DNA of 64,000 bases, from NCBI GenBank assembly GCA_900314535.1, contig OMVT01000002.1, forward strand, positions 1 through 64,000. The letters run 5' to 3'. Of the stretch, positions 16,807 through 25,145 are shown one piece after another (position 1 is the stretch's first letter; each line of letters starts with the position of its first letter). This stretch comes from an uncultured Olsenella sp. GTDB lineage: Bacteria; Actinomycetota; Coriobacteriia; Coriobacteriales; Atopobiaceae. The notes below the pieces were generated by a model. That model had not been told where the DNA came from, searched no databases, and worked only from the letters and a program-made list of their open reading frames with translations. The position numbers were made by a program, and so were the translations under genes.

Positions 16807-18336
16807 ATGATTGTCTTCTGCTCTGCACGGGCTCTTTCCCTCATCAGATCAGCGCTGACAGGCTATATCGGGAAGGAGCGCCCCTTTCCCGCCATCATCG
16901 ACAGAAAGGATGCTGTAGCCCAGGTCAGGCAATGGACGAAGGAACATCCCGAAGCTGCACCCTATCTCTGGAACCTCGATATCCTTGATACTCCGGCCAG
17001 GTCAGGAAGCCTTGCAAGCACCTATCTCACAGGCTATATCTACAACGCAGAGCTCAGGTCCATGGTTGTGACCTTTGGGCTGAGCCCGCACGATCTCTTC
17101 CATCTCGACGAAACCATTCCTTGCTGCATACGTTCCTTCTGGGAGGAGCTGAGCATCGTGCCCGCCGCCACCGAGCGCCACTTGGCTGCCTGCCAGAAGA
17201 CCGTCCGCTCCCTCATGAGGGATTGCCATATATGGCTGGAAGGCGTCGATGGCTTCCCCGGCTCGCAGCTGGTCCTGGTGGCAAACGGCAACCGCAAGGC
17301 GACTGCCGCCATCAACCAGGCACGCATCCTCCTCGAGCAGGACCCCAATCTGAACCGTCCCGAACGTACGAACGAGCTGGTCGACTCCTATCAATCCTGG
17401 ATCGTGGCATCGAGCATCGTGACCGACAAGGATGCTGCCCACGGCTATGTCACGCCGCTCGCAGTCACCCGCAGGAAGGTCCAGGATGAGGTGGCAGGAG
17501 TCTCGGTTCCTGCACTGACGCTGCGGATCGAGCTGGTCGATACCTATGCGGGAGAGCGCCGCGAAGGCTTCTGGCGCGACATCGAAGTACCCATCGATGC
17601 CCCGCTTTCGTGGCTGCATTACGCAATACAGCGGACCATGCTATGGTGCGACTACCACCTCCATGACTTCCAGCTCCTTTCCAAGCCTGCCGAACAGGCG
17701 CTCGAAGATGCCTTCTGGTCCCTCGCAGGCCCGGTCCCGGATTCCATCTGTCCCCTGGCGGAACAGCGGGAACACTGCGAGCGTTTTGCCAGCGGAGGAG
17801 CTTCGGACTTCAAAGAGTCGACCTGCCTCAGCCCCCGCTGGCTCTACCATGACTTTCTTTCTGCCATCGAAGACTCCAGCTCCTTCAATCCTGACTGCCC
17901 AGAACCGTTCCTGCCAAATACAAGTGCCCTTGGCTGCTATTTCGTGGGGGACGTAGCGGCGCGCAATCTCATCGCAGCCATCAGGGAAAAGAGGCAACCT
18001 GATCTCTCCAGCATTCCGCTCTCAGGCCCCGGACTCATCTACCACTATGATTACGGCGATGGATGGACGCTTGCCCTCACGGCACAAGATCTTTCCTGGA
18101 AAGAGGCTTCCTCCCTGCCCCGCATCGCCGATGCTTCAGGAGACACGCCACCCGAAGATGTCGGAGGGCTCGATGGCTTTGACGACTTCCTCAAGGCAAT
18201 GGAAGAAGACGGCATCAACGAGGATGGGATCGACCTTGCCAAGTGGTCCCGAGGTGTCGGCTGGCAGCCCTTCAAGGGCACAGAGCAGCTGCAGGGCCTC
18301 TTCGATGCAGGGCTTCCCCGCCTCTTCTGGTTCTGA
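16807..18336 (+). CDS. Plasmid pRiA4b ORF-3-like protein with unknown N-terminal domain
   Basis: 509 aa. The C-terminal half matches the pRiA4b ORF-3 / TnpR-passenger domain: LRIELVDTYAG near residue 240, WLHYAIQRTMLWCDYHLHDFQL, IYHYDYGDGWTLALTAQ and PPEDVGGLDGFDDFLKAM. The first about 230 residues are not recognised. Start set at MIVFCSARAL with AAGGGA at 6 nt; the open frame back to 16660 is antisense to the ATPase pseudogene. Function unknown; homologues ride on plasmids and IS elements but also occur in chromosomes. No transposase is present nearby. Confidence 0.85.
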   Translation: MIVFCSARALSLIRSALTGYIGKERPFPAIIDRKDAVAQVRQWTKEHPEAAPYLWNLDILDTPARSGSLASTYLTGYIYNAELRSMVVTFGLSPHDLFHLDETIPCCIRSFWEELSIVPAATERHLAACQKTVRSLMRDCHIWLEGVDGFPGSQLVLVANGNRKATAAINQARILLEQDPNLNRPERTNELVDSYQSWIVASSIVTDKDAAHGYVTPLAVTRRKVQDEVAGVSVPALTLRIELVDTYAGERREGFWRDIEVPIDAPLSWLHYAIQRTMLWCDYHLHDFQLLSKPAEQALEDAFWSLAGPVPDSICPLAEQREHCERFASGGASDFKESTCLSPRWLYHDFLSAIEDSSSFNPDCPEPFLPNTSALGCYFVGDVAARNLIAAIREKRQPDLSSIPLSGPGLIYHYDYGDGWTLALTAQDLSWKEASSLPRIADASGDTPPEDVGGLDGFDDFLKAMEEDGINEDGIDLAKWSRGVGWQPFKGTEQLQGLFDAGLPRLFWF

Positions 18337-18360
18337 CGGAGCAGGACCAGGCAGACGAAC

Positions 18361-18386
18361 GGGAGCCGGCACACCCGCCGGCTCCC
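18361..18386 (+). terminator. Strong hairpin after the pRiA4b-like gene
   Basis: Perfect 10-bp stem GGGAGCCGGC / GCCGGCTCCC with a 6-nt loop, 25 nt after the stop at 18336 and before the convergent lipoprotein gene. It is followed by GTCTCGTTCC on the plus strand and can act in both directions. Confidence 0.75.
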
Positions 18387-18411
18387 GTCTCGTTCCCTGC
18401 AGATATCTCCC

Positions 18412-20226
18412 TCAGGCCCTGAGCGATGAGGAGCTCTCCGTGCTCTCCGTGCTCTCCGTGCTCTCCGTGCTCTCCGTGCTTTCGGTCTCCTCAGAGCCTG
18501 TCATGCCCTGCGCCGCGGACGGAGCTCCGCTGCCGGCATTCTGTCCTGGCATGGCAGCGCTGCCATCCTGGCCGAGCTGTCCTTGCCCTTCCATCACGCC
18601 ACCTGCGCCGCCCGCGCCCTCAGAGTAGCTGAGGCCATCGAGCGTCACCTCAACCGTCGACGATCCATTGCTCACGCTATAGGTCCCGCCCGACACCATG
18701 CCCTCCGTGCTCACGACCACGCAGCCATAGGAGGTCTGCGCCGTCATCGAGCAGAGCAGCGTGCCCGAGCTGTCCGAGACCTCGATCGTGTCGCCGGCAG
18801 AGCCCGAGAGCGTGACCATCATGACGCCCTGGCTGCCCGCTGCCTCGAGCGTCTCCACCATGCCGCTCGCTCCTGCCGCCATGAGGGTGCCGTCTGAGAT
18901 GGTGCCCTCGCCTGCATAGTCGAGCGAGCCGTTCCCGCCTGTCTCGGGCCCGCTGATCGAGATGAGCCCGCCTGAGATCGTGAGGTCGCCATTGGAGTCC
19001 ATGCCATCACCGCCCGCCTCTATCATGACCGCACCGCCTGTAATCGTGACAGAAGCCGTCTCATCTGTCTCCATGCCGCCGGCGCCACCGCCCATGCCGG
19101 CAGAGGGCATGCCGCCTGTGCCGAAGGCACCTTCTGCCGTTTCGCTGGTCTCTGTAGGCTCGCCTGCCGCATTGATGCCATCATCCGACGAGACCAGATC
19201 GAGCGTGCCTCCCGTGATGGTGACCGCCGACCCTTCGAGCGCCTCATAGCTTTCTGCGACCGTGATGGTGCCGCCATTCACGACCGCCTCATATTCTGCA
19301 TGCAGGCCATCGTCTCCTGCCGTGACTGTGATATCTCCCCCGTCGATCTGGAGGAAGTTTCCTGCGTCGAAGCCGTCGGATGCCGCTTCGGCCACGATCG
19401 TGCCATCTGAGACATAGATCCAGCCGTGCTCCGTGTCCTCATCGTCCGCGCAGTGGAGCGCATCGGTCCCTGCCACCAGGTCGAGCGTGCCCCCTGCGAC
19501 AGCGAGGGAATCCTTTGCCTGGAAGGCATGGCCTGAGGCTTCGACCGAAAGGGTGCCGCCTGTTATCGTGAGCTCGTCTTTCGAGACGATACCGTGGCCC
19601 TCGGCGCAGCTGACGGAAAGCGCGCCCGTGCCCTGGATCGTGAGGTCTGTCTTCGAGAAGATCGCCCCGTCGACCGCATTCCCCTCATCGGTCGCCGCGA
19701 AGGTGCCACTCGTCGCCACCGCATTGCTGCTGCCGTCAGCAAGCGTCAGGAAGACCTTGTCGGCAGCCATCACGTAGATTGCGGCGCTGTCCGATGAGGT
19801 GATGTCCGCTCCATCGAGCACGATCTGGACCTTCGCGTCATCTGCCGCATCGACCACGATCTGGCCGTCCGTGAGCGTGCCCGAGACGATATAGACGCCC
19901 TCCTCCGTGATCGTGATGGTAGAGCCCGAAATCGTGACGCCTGTGCCTGTCGACGTGCTGCCGGCATCGGAGAGCTCGATGCGTGTAGCTGTTGCCTCAT
20001 CGTAGCTGGCGTCGAGATCGCGGTCAGAGAAGACCGACGAGGTGTCGACCAGCGTCACAGCCTCGCCCGACGCTGCCGTATCCGATGCAGCCGTGACGCT
20101 GGCGCTGGAGAAGACTGACGAGGCAGCCGTAGCCGCCGAAGAGGCGCAGCCCGAAAGCAGCGCCAAGCTTGTCACGAGCCCCAGTCCCGCCATGAGGGCA
20201 GAGCGCACCGTCGTCCGGTAGCGCAT
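18412..20226 (-). CDS. Lipoprotein with Cthe_2159-type carbohydrate-binding beta-helix
   Basis: 604 aa. Signal peptide MRYRTTVRSALMAGLGLVTSLALLSGC with a lipobox cysteine, then repeated beta-helix rungs (TITGGTLSVEASGHAF, AVAGGTLDLVAGTDAL, VTITGGTLDLVSSDDGIN) of the Cthe_2159 family (PF14262), some members of which bind plant polysaccharides. A Gly/Met/Gln-rich stretch and a run of Ser-Thr-Glu repeats form the C-terminus. Start at 20226 (AAAGG at 8 nt); an alternative ATG at 20262 overlaps the upstream DUF4956 gene. Third gene of an operon with VTC-domain and DUF4956 genes; it is expected on the outer face of the membrane. Confidence 0.87.
   Translation of the reverse strand: MRYRTTVRSALMAGLGLVTSLALLSGCASSAATAASSVFSSASVTAASDTAASGEAVTLVDTSSVFSDRDLDASYDEATATRIELSDAGSTSTGTGVTISGSTITITEEGVYIVSGTLTDGQIVVDAADDAKVQIVLDGADITSSDSAAIYVMAADKVFLTLADGSSNAVATSGTFAATDEGNAVDGAIFSKTDLTIQGTGALSVSCAEGHGIVSKDELTITGGTLSVEASGHAFQAKDSLAVAGGTLDLVAGTDALHCADDEDTEHGWIYVSDGTIVAEAASDGFDAGNFLQIDGGDITVTAGDDGLHAEYEAVVNGGTITVAESYEALEGSAVTITGGTLDLVSSDDGINAAGEPTETSETAEGAFGTGGMPSAGMGGGAGGMETDETASVTITGGAVMIEAGGDGMDSNGDLTISGGLISISGPETGGNGSLDYAGEGTISDGTLMAAGASGMVETLEAAGSQGVMMVTLSGSAGDTIEVSDSSGTLLCSMTAQTSYGCVVVSTEGMVSGGTYSVSNGSSTVEVTLDGLSYSEGAGGAGGVMEGQGQLGQDGSAAMPGQNAGSGAPSAAQGMTGSEETESTESTESTESTESTESSSSLRA
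18434..18487. repeat. Tandem 9-bp repeat in the lipoprotein gene
   Basis: Five perfect copies of CTCTCCGTG (18434-18478) plus one diverged copy. It encodes the Ser-Thr-Glu repeats at the lipoprotein C-terminus. Because the unit is 9 nt, copy-number change would alter tail length without a frameshift. Confidence 0.9.
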
Positions 20227-20251
20227 GGACACGACCTTTCGCCTGGTTCTG

Positions 20252-20932
20252 TCAGAGCTCATAGCCTGCCACCTCTCTCTGGGAAAGGGATACTTCGAGA
20301 TTGCCGTTGCGTACCCGTATGGCATCGATCAGCTGCTTCTCATCCACATCCGGATTCAGGCTCACCCGGTAGGTCAGCTTGCAGAGGCTGCCCATATTCG
20401 TGGTCTTGACCTCCTCGAGCTCGTGCTTCGATGCTGCCTTGGCAAGGATGTCCTCGAAGGCACCCATATAGTCGAGGTCTTCGGGCACCGTGATGCGCAG
20501 CATCCGCTCGCGCGCATCGCCCCTGCGCTCCGCTATCAGCTGGAGCGCGAAGAAGGCCCCTCCCAGAAGCAGGGTCACGATGCCGGCAAGCGCCACATAG
20601 CCCATGCCGGCAACAAGGCCTACCGCCATCGCCAAAAAGACGAAGGCGATATCGCGACCGGTTCCTGGTGCGCTCCGGAAGCGCACGAGGCTGAAGGTGC
20701 CCGCAACGGCGACACCGGCGCCGACATTGCCATTGACAAGGGCAATCACGATGCAGACGATAGCGGGAAGCACGCAGAGCGCCATCATGAAGGAAGCAGA
20801 ATGGCGGGTACGCCAGCCATAGACGAGCGCCAGGATCCCGCCATAAACCAGGCACGCTAAGGTGCAGGCAAGAAGCGGCAGGACCGAAAGCTCCGTTGCC
20901 GTCGTGGCAGAGCTGAAGATGGTATCGAGCAT
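20252..20932 (-). CDS. DUF4956 family membrane protein
   Basis: 226 aa. Four hydrophobic segments lie in residues about 15-135 (LPLLACTLACLVYGGILALVYG, FMMALCVLPAIVCIVIALVNG, FVFLAMAVGLVAGMGYV, LAGIVTLLLGGAFFAL), with the conserved loop AGTFSLVRFRSAPGTGRDIAFVF, then a soluble C-terminal domain (RITVPEDLDYMGAFEDILAKA). This matches DUF4956 proteins, which almost always travel with VTC-domain polyphosphate polymerase genes. It lies 15 nt after the VTC gene and overlaps or abuts the lipoprotein gene, so the three are co-transcribed. Function unknown. Confidence 0.87.
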   Translation of the reverse strand: MLDTIFSSATTATELSVLPLLACTLACLVYGGILALVYGWRTRHSASFMMALCVLPAIVCIVIALVNGNVGAGVAVAGTFSLVRFRSAPGTGRDIAFVFLAMAVGLVAGMGYVALAGIVTLLLGGAFFALQLIAERRGDARERMLRITVPEDLDYMGAFEDILAKAASKHELEEVKTTNMGSLCKLTYRVSLNPDVDEKQLIDAIRVRNGNLEVSLSQREVAGYEL

Positions 20933-20947
20933 TGCGAGAGCCTTTCT

Positions 20948-21721
20948 CTACCGGGCGAGCCGCTGGCCCGCGAAATGGCCTGCTTCCGGAAACCGGAGCA
21001 GCGTGCCGGAAGGAGCAGATGCCTCCTCCAGGTGACGCCGTGCTGCCTCTCCATATTTGGAGAACGAGGTCTTGCGGAGCCGCTCCTCAGAGAGGAAGGC
21101 CACAAGCCAGAGCGGCATGGCCTTCGCGGTCTTGATCTCGAGAAGATGGCAGTCGGACGCGATGAGGGGATCTCCTGCCGTGCTCACGAGATTGAGGCTT
21201 TCCCAGCGCATGCGCACATGGCGGTCGAAGGTGAACCTGAGGTCGCGGTCCTCAGCCCCATAGAACGCCTCCCGCTCGTAGGCAATGGAACAGACCGGGG
21301 AGACCCCGCCCTCGCGCAGGGCGGCATAGGCAAGCTCTTCCTGGATCTGCCCTTTGGGGCGCCTTCTTCCCTGGCAGAGCCCAAGCGCGTCTTCGAGCAC
21401 CATCTGGCAGCGCCTCTTGTAGACCACGCCGTCGCACTTCTTCTTGAGCTCGAGGAAAGCGAGATCTCCCCGAAGGACGGGCGCATAGCTCCTGATGCGG
21501 ATCTTCTCCTTGTAGAAAGGGCGCTCGGCAGAGCGGCGGGCAAAGAGGAGGGACGGCGTATCCAGATAGAGATTGCGTATCGTCGAGGCGCCGAATTCAT
21601 CAGGCACCATCCTGCCCTCCATCAGGGCACAGAGCCTCTCCTTCTGGTTTCCGTCGAGCAGGTATTTCGCTTCCGTGCGCTTGAAGACAAGCTGGACAGA
21701 ACGTACGTGGTTTGTTTCCAT
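20948..21721 (-). CDS. Polyphosphate polymerase domain (VTC) protein
   Basis: 257 aa, a single VTC domain of the triphosphate-tunnel superfamily. Basic and acidic tunnel residues are in place: FKRTEAKYLL (residue about 15), STIRNLYLDTPS, KEKIRIRSYAP, LELKKKCDGVVYKRR, FTFDRHVRMRW and LLEIKTAKAMPLWLVAFLSE. In yeast this domain polymerises ATP to polyphosphate; bacterial stand-alone versions are uncharacterised. ATG at 21721 with AAGGAG at 6 nt, preferred over a GTG two codons earlier. First gene of the VTC-DUF4956-lipoprotein operon. Confidence 0.88.
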   Translation of the reverse strand: METNHVRSVQLVFKRTEAKYLLDGNQKERLCALMEGRMVPDEFGASTIRNLYLDTPSLLFARRSAERPFYKEKIRIRSYAPVLRGDLAFLELKKKCDGVVYKRRCQMVLEDALGLCQGRRRPKGQIQEELAYAALREGGVSPVCSIAYEREAFYGAEDRDLRFTFDRHVRMRWESLNLVSTAGDPLIASDCHLLEIKTAKAMPLWLVAFLSEERLRKTSFSKYGEAARRHLEEASAPSGTLLRFPEAGHFAGQRLAR

Positions 21722-21788
21722 AGGCACTCCTTCCCTCGTGGCCTCTCAGTCATGAGCATGGAGAAGAGCATAGGGGCGGCCGCTGAAA

Positions 21789-21803
21789 CCCCTCTGAGAG
21801 GGG
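21789..21803 (-). terminator. Small hairpin downstream of the DMT transporter gene
   Basis: CCCCTC TGA GAGGGG stem; on the minus strand TTTCAGC follows. It sits 110 nt beyond the transporter stop codon and 70 nt before the VTC start. Confidence 0.4.
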
Positions 21804-21914
21804 CCCACCTCCAGCGCTGGCTCTGGAAAAGCCGGACAAATATCTTGGTTTCCTGAAAGAGCAGCCTGCTTTCATGCTGGCCGGGACCGCACCCGTGAAG
21901 ATGGGACCGAAGCC

Positions 21915-22829
21915 CTACCCCAGGACCTTCGCCGCAGCGATGCAGCAGATACCGGCTGCGATAACAAGGATGCCAACGATGCGCCAGCGGTCGACCTTCA
22001 CGCGGGGCGCTTCCAGGAGGCCCCAGGTATCCACGGCCATCCCGCCCGAGAGCTGTCCGAGCATTCCGCATGCCATCATGAGGCCGACGCCGATGATGGG
22101 GGTCGCCACGACATTGGCGATTGTATAGACGATGCCATACGCTCCGCCGACAAGCTTCCAGGGTGCAAGCCCCTTCACGGAATGGAGCTTCCCCTTCTGG
22201 ACGATCAGGGTCACCACGAGCAGGAAGATGGTTCCGACGATGAAGTTTATGAGGGAAGCGCCGAAGACGCCGGCGCTTCCTGCCAAGGTCGCATTGATCG
22301 GCGACTGTATGGCGCTTGCCACGCCCGAGGCGAAGGCGACGGCACAGAAGCGCGCCAGATGCTCAGGAGCCCTGCCTGTGTTCGAGCTGCCCTTGCGTCC
22401 CTGGTAGATGGATGCTATGCCCGCAATCACCAGAATGGCGCCGAAGATGCGAAGCGGCACGACCGCTATCGCGGAAGAGCCGAAAAGCCCCCACTCATCG
22501 ACGACCATGCCCATGAGGAGCTGGCCCAGCATGAACATCGTGAGCTCGAGCGCAACTCCGAGGTGCGGTGTGGCAATCACGGTGAGGCAGACACTCACCG
22601 CTCCGGCAAAGCCTCCCAGAAGCTCCCAGAGAGGTACTCCCACCGCTCCTGCCATGCCCGGGAAGCTTCCTGTCAGCGCCACGATCAGGGCCAGCAGGCA
22701 GAGGTCGAGCATGAAGCTCATGAGGGTCGTCTGGAGCGCGCCGACGTGCTTGGAGAGTGCTGCATTCGTAGGGACCTGGATCGAGATGGCAAGACCGCCG
22801 AGAACGGCGAAGAGCATGGATGCAAGCAC
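21915..22829 (-). CDS. DMT family transporter, tandem DUF606 (YdcZ) repeats
   Basis: 304 aa with ten predicted membrane segments. It is made of two homologous DUF606 halves, each with a motif of the type AISIQVPTNAALSKHVG / ASAIQSPINATLAGSAG and FMLGQLLMGMVVDEWGLFG / CGMLGQLSGGMAVDTWGLLE. Single-repeat members pair as heterodimers; this fused form should work alone. Substrate unknown. Initiates at GTG 22829 (AAAGG 9 nt upstream); ATG at 22817 is an alternative. Confidence 0.88.
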   Translation of the reverse strand: MLASMLFAVLGGLAISIQVPTNAALSKHVGALQTTLMSFMLDLCLLALIVALTGSFPGMAGAVGVPLWELLGGFAGAVSVCLTVIATPHLGVALELTMFMLGQLLMGMVVDEWGLFGSSAIAVVPLRIFGAILVIAGIASIYQGRKGSSNTGRAPEHLARFCAVAFASGVASAIQSPINATLAGSAGVFGASLINFIVGTIFLLVVTLIVQKGKLHSVKGLAPWKLVGGAYGIVYTIANVVATPIIGVGLMMACGMLGQLSGGMAVDTWGLLEAPRVKVDRWRIVGILVIAAGICCIAAAKVLG

Positions 22830-23261
22830 GGGCCAGGACCTTTCCTATTCTTCTCTGGATATGCCTTTTCCAGTATGCAGCGCAAAGCGCCTGCTCCAGA
22901 AAAAATGACAGAGAGGGATAGCCCTTTTTCAGAAGGGCAGCCCGCCACGCTTTGCAATCTCAGCCACACAAGGGGCATCTCAAGGCCGATCTGTCCTGCA
23001 TCCATAGATTCCCTTGAAGACGCTGCTGGCCATGATAGCCATGACGGGAGAGGAGCAGAGCACACACGTTTCGTCGAGCATGGCCAGCGAGACTGCAATG
23101 CTCGCCCTGCATGTCTTCAGCCCTGTACCATGCACCCCATATAACAGCGGAATGCCTGATGGAAGGCCCTGACGGCACCTCATGAGCACACGGGGAACGG
23201 CGTCAGCAAGAAACGTCCGGCGTACGTCATGGCCCAAGGCCCGAACATGGGTGCACTTCCC
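22830..23261. other. Gene-free interval with minor hairpins only
   Basis: About 430 bases. It holds a GCCCTT/AAGGGC hairpin (22921-22938) and a CTGACG/CGTCAG dyad near 23170-23200. I see no coding signal with a ribosome-binding site and no RNA gene. Confidence 0.4.
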
Positions 23262-24230
23262 TCAGCAGACCGGCAGACAGGTGTCGAGATATCTCTCGAC
23301 GGCCTCCATGTATTGCCTGAAGATATCATCATCGTTCTGAAGGCCATGGCCGGAGTGCGGCAGGACAAAGTACTCGTGGTCGACCCCGGCGCTGTCAAGC
23401 GCTGCGTCCAGCCGGACGGACGAGAGGAACGGCGCGACCTTGTCCTTCGCTCCGTATGCCATGACCGTGGGCACCGTATCTGGACCGACCCATGCAACGG
23501 CAGAGACGTCCCGCACCTTCTCGAGGTATTCGCCCGATCGAACATCCTCGGCGCTGAGAGGCACGCCGGCCATGGTCCCAAGCAGGCTAGCAGCCGCCTG
23601 GTCATCCTTGTCCAGGTCATAGCTGGTCCAGTCCTCCCTGTCCATAGATGCAGGGCCGACCGCCTCGAACACCATGCGCAGCGGCACCGGTGCCGCTGCG
23701 CTGTCCCGGTACGCATAGATGAGCGCGAGGCAGCCGCCAGCTGATCCGCCTGCTATAGCCATCTGGCCGATTGGATAGCCGAGATCGCCTGCGCGCTGGA
23801 CCACCACAGGCACGGCATCGCGCACCTCAAGCGACTGGGAGCGCACGCTCGCCTCAGGATGGGCGTCGGAGAAGAGCGTGTAGTTGATGCCGCATGCCAC
23901 GTACCCCTTCGAGCAGAGCCACTGGAGCATCGACGCATCGTCCGCCTTGTCGCCTGAAGTGAATCCTCCGGCGTGCAGATAGACCACAAGGCTGTAGCTC
24001 TCACGAGATACATCCGCTGGCAGGTAGAGGTCGAACCGATTTGCCTCTCCATCCCCATAAGGGATATCAAGGACCGACTTGCCGACGGCGTCATTCCAAT
24101 CTGCCTCGTACCTGCTCTTCCAGGAAGGGGCGATCGCGAACTTGGATGCAGCTCCTGCCACCATTCCGAAGAGAAGCGTTCCAGCACCAGCGCAGACGAA
24201 GGCCCTGCGGCTCATCCGATCTATCCTCAT
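23262..24230 (-). CDS. Alpha/beta hydrolase, esterase-lipase type, membrane anchored or exported
   Basis: 322 aa. An N-terminal twin-arginine-like signal or anchor (MSRRAFVCAGAGTLLFGMVAGAA) precedes an alpha/beta hydrolase fold with oxyanion motif YLHAGGFTSGD (HGG type), nucleophile elbow IAGGSAGGCLAL, an acid residue near GAKDKVAPF and His in PHSGHGL. This is the BD-FAE/carboxylesterase group acting on acylated sugars or small esters. Start at MRIDRMSRR with GGAGG at 9 nt. Its start overlaps a possible 41-codon upstream reading, and a TetR regulator is divergent. Confidence 0.88.
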   Translation of the reverse strand: MRIDRMSRRAFVCAGAGTLLFGMVAGAASKFAIAPSWKSRYEADWNDAVGKSVLDIPYGDGEANRFDLYLPADVSRESYSLVVYLHAGGFTSGDKADDASMLQWLCSKGYVACGINYTLFSDAHPEASVRSQSLEVRDAVPVVVQRAGDLGYPIGQMAIAGGSAGGCLALIYAYRDSAAAPVPLRMVFEAVGPASMDREDWTSYDLDKDDQAAASLLGTMAGVPLSAEDVRSGEYLEKVRDVSAVAWVGPDTVPTVMAYGAKDKVAPFLSSVRLDAALDSAGVDHEYFVLPHSGHGLQNDDDIFRQYMEAVERYLDTCLPVC

Positions 24231-24352
24231 AGGAAGTTGCCTCCAAACAGGGTCCCGCCGAGCAGCGCATTGAGCGCAGCCCTGACTGCAAGCCTTCCCA
24301 GAAGCACCCCGAGCGCCCCCAGCGCGATGAGAATCGCCACTCGTTTTGACAT
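24227..24352 (-). CDS. Possible small membrane protein ahead of the hydrolase
   Basis: 41 aa, MSKRVAILIALGALGVLLG followed by a second hydrophobic stretch. Its stop overlaps the hydrolase start in an ATGA arrangement, which suggests translational coupling. The ribosome-binding site is weak (GGCAGG very close to the ATG), so it could be a chance reading. Confidence 0.35.
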   Translation of the reverse strand: MSKRVAILIALGALGVLLGRLAVRAALNALLGGTLFGGNFL

Positions 24353-24467
24353 ATCCTGCCACCCGTCCATCCAGCCTTTCCCAAATGATGTGACAAATGT
24401 ACCATCGGAAAGGAAGCCGGAAGCAGGCATATGGAAAATGGAGCAGGGAGGGGGCATCTGTACCACC

Positions 24468-24974
24468 ATGGGAAACCATGAACGGAATACCTATGCACAG
24501 AACAGGATCACAGAAGCGACGTTGGCGCTCCTCGAGGACCGGGAGCTTTCAGACATCTCTGTGACCGAAATCTGCAGGACTGCGCAGGTGAGCCGCAACT
24601 CCTTCTACCGTAACTTCGGAAGCAGAGAGGACATTCTCGTGCGGCATCTCTCGGAGCTGCTCGGGTCGTGGTCTGCATCCTGCGAGGAGCATGCGCCTGT
24701 CTCGAACGCGGAGCTGTACGGGAGCCTCTTTGCTTTCCTCGGCAAGCATGCCAGCCTGCTCCTGCTGCTCAGGAGGCGCAGGCTCTTCCATCTCTTCGAG
24801 CGAGCGTTCATGGAAATCTGGGGACCAAAGGACGATCTGGAAAACGTCGCCGCATACACCGTCGCCTTCATCTCTTATGGGACTTATGGCTGGATCGAGG
24901 AATGGATTTCGCGCGGGATGCAGGAGTCGGCAGAGGAGATAGCCACGCTGCTCGGCAGCATTGACGTACGGTAG
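24468..24974 (+). CDS. TetR family regulator (DhaS-like C-terminal domain)
   Basis: 168 aa. N-terminal HTH: YAQNRITEATLALLEDRELSDISVTEICRTAQVSRNSFYRNFGSREDILVRHL. The C-terminal domain (FISYGTYGWIEEWISRGMQESAEEIATLL) is of the TetR_C type found in DhaS-like regulators. Start at MGNHERNTY; an earlier ATG at 24438 is in frame and closer to GGAAG, so the exact start is uncertain. It is divergent from the hydrolase and the small membrane reading, so it probably represses them. Confidence 0.87.
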   Translation: MGNHERNTYAQNRITEATLALLEDRELSDISVTEICRTAQVSRNSFYRNFGSREDILVRHLSELLGSWSASCEEHAPVSNAELYGSLFAFLGKHASLLLLLRRRRLFHLFERAFMEIWGPKDDLENVAAYTVAFISYGTYGWIEEWISRGMQESAEEIATLLGSIDVR

Positions 24975-25145
24975 CGGCAATCCCAGATCCAAGGCCTAAG
25001 CTGTAGCGTTCGGCAATCAGATTGGCATGCCAGCGCCAGCCAAGAGGTCAGCAATTGATAGAAGAAGCTGCCGTCCGGGATCTTCGCCTCTTCGCAGATG
25101 GCACGCACGGGTCTTCGGTGCCCGCCCTGTCTTTTCCTTTTCCAT

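Noticed and set aside
18434-18487. CRISPR-like repeat array
   Set aside because: Units are 9 bp with no spacers and lie inside a coding sequence.
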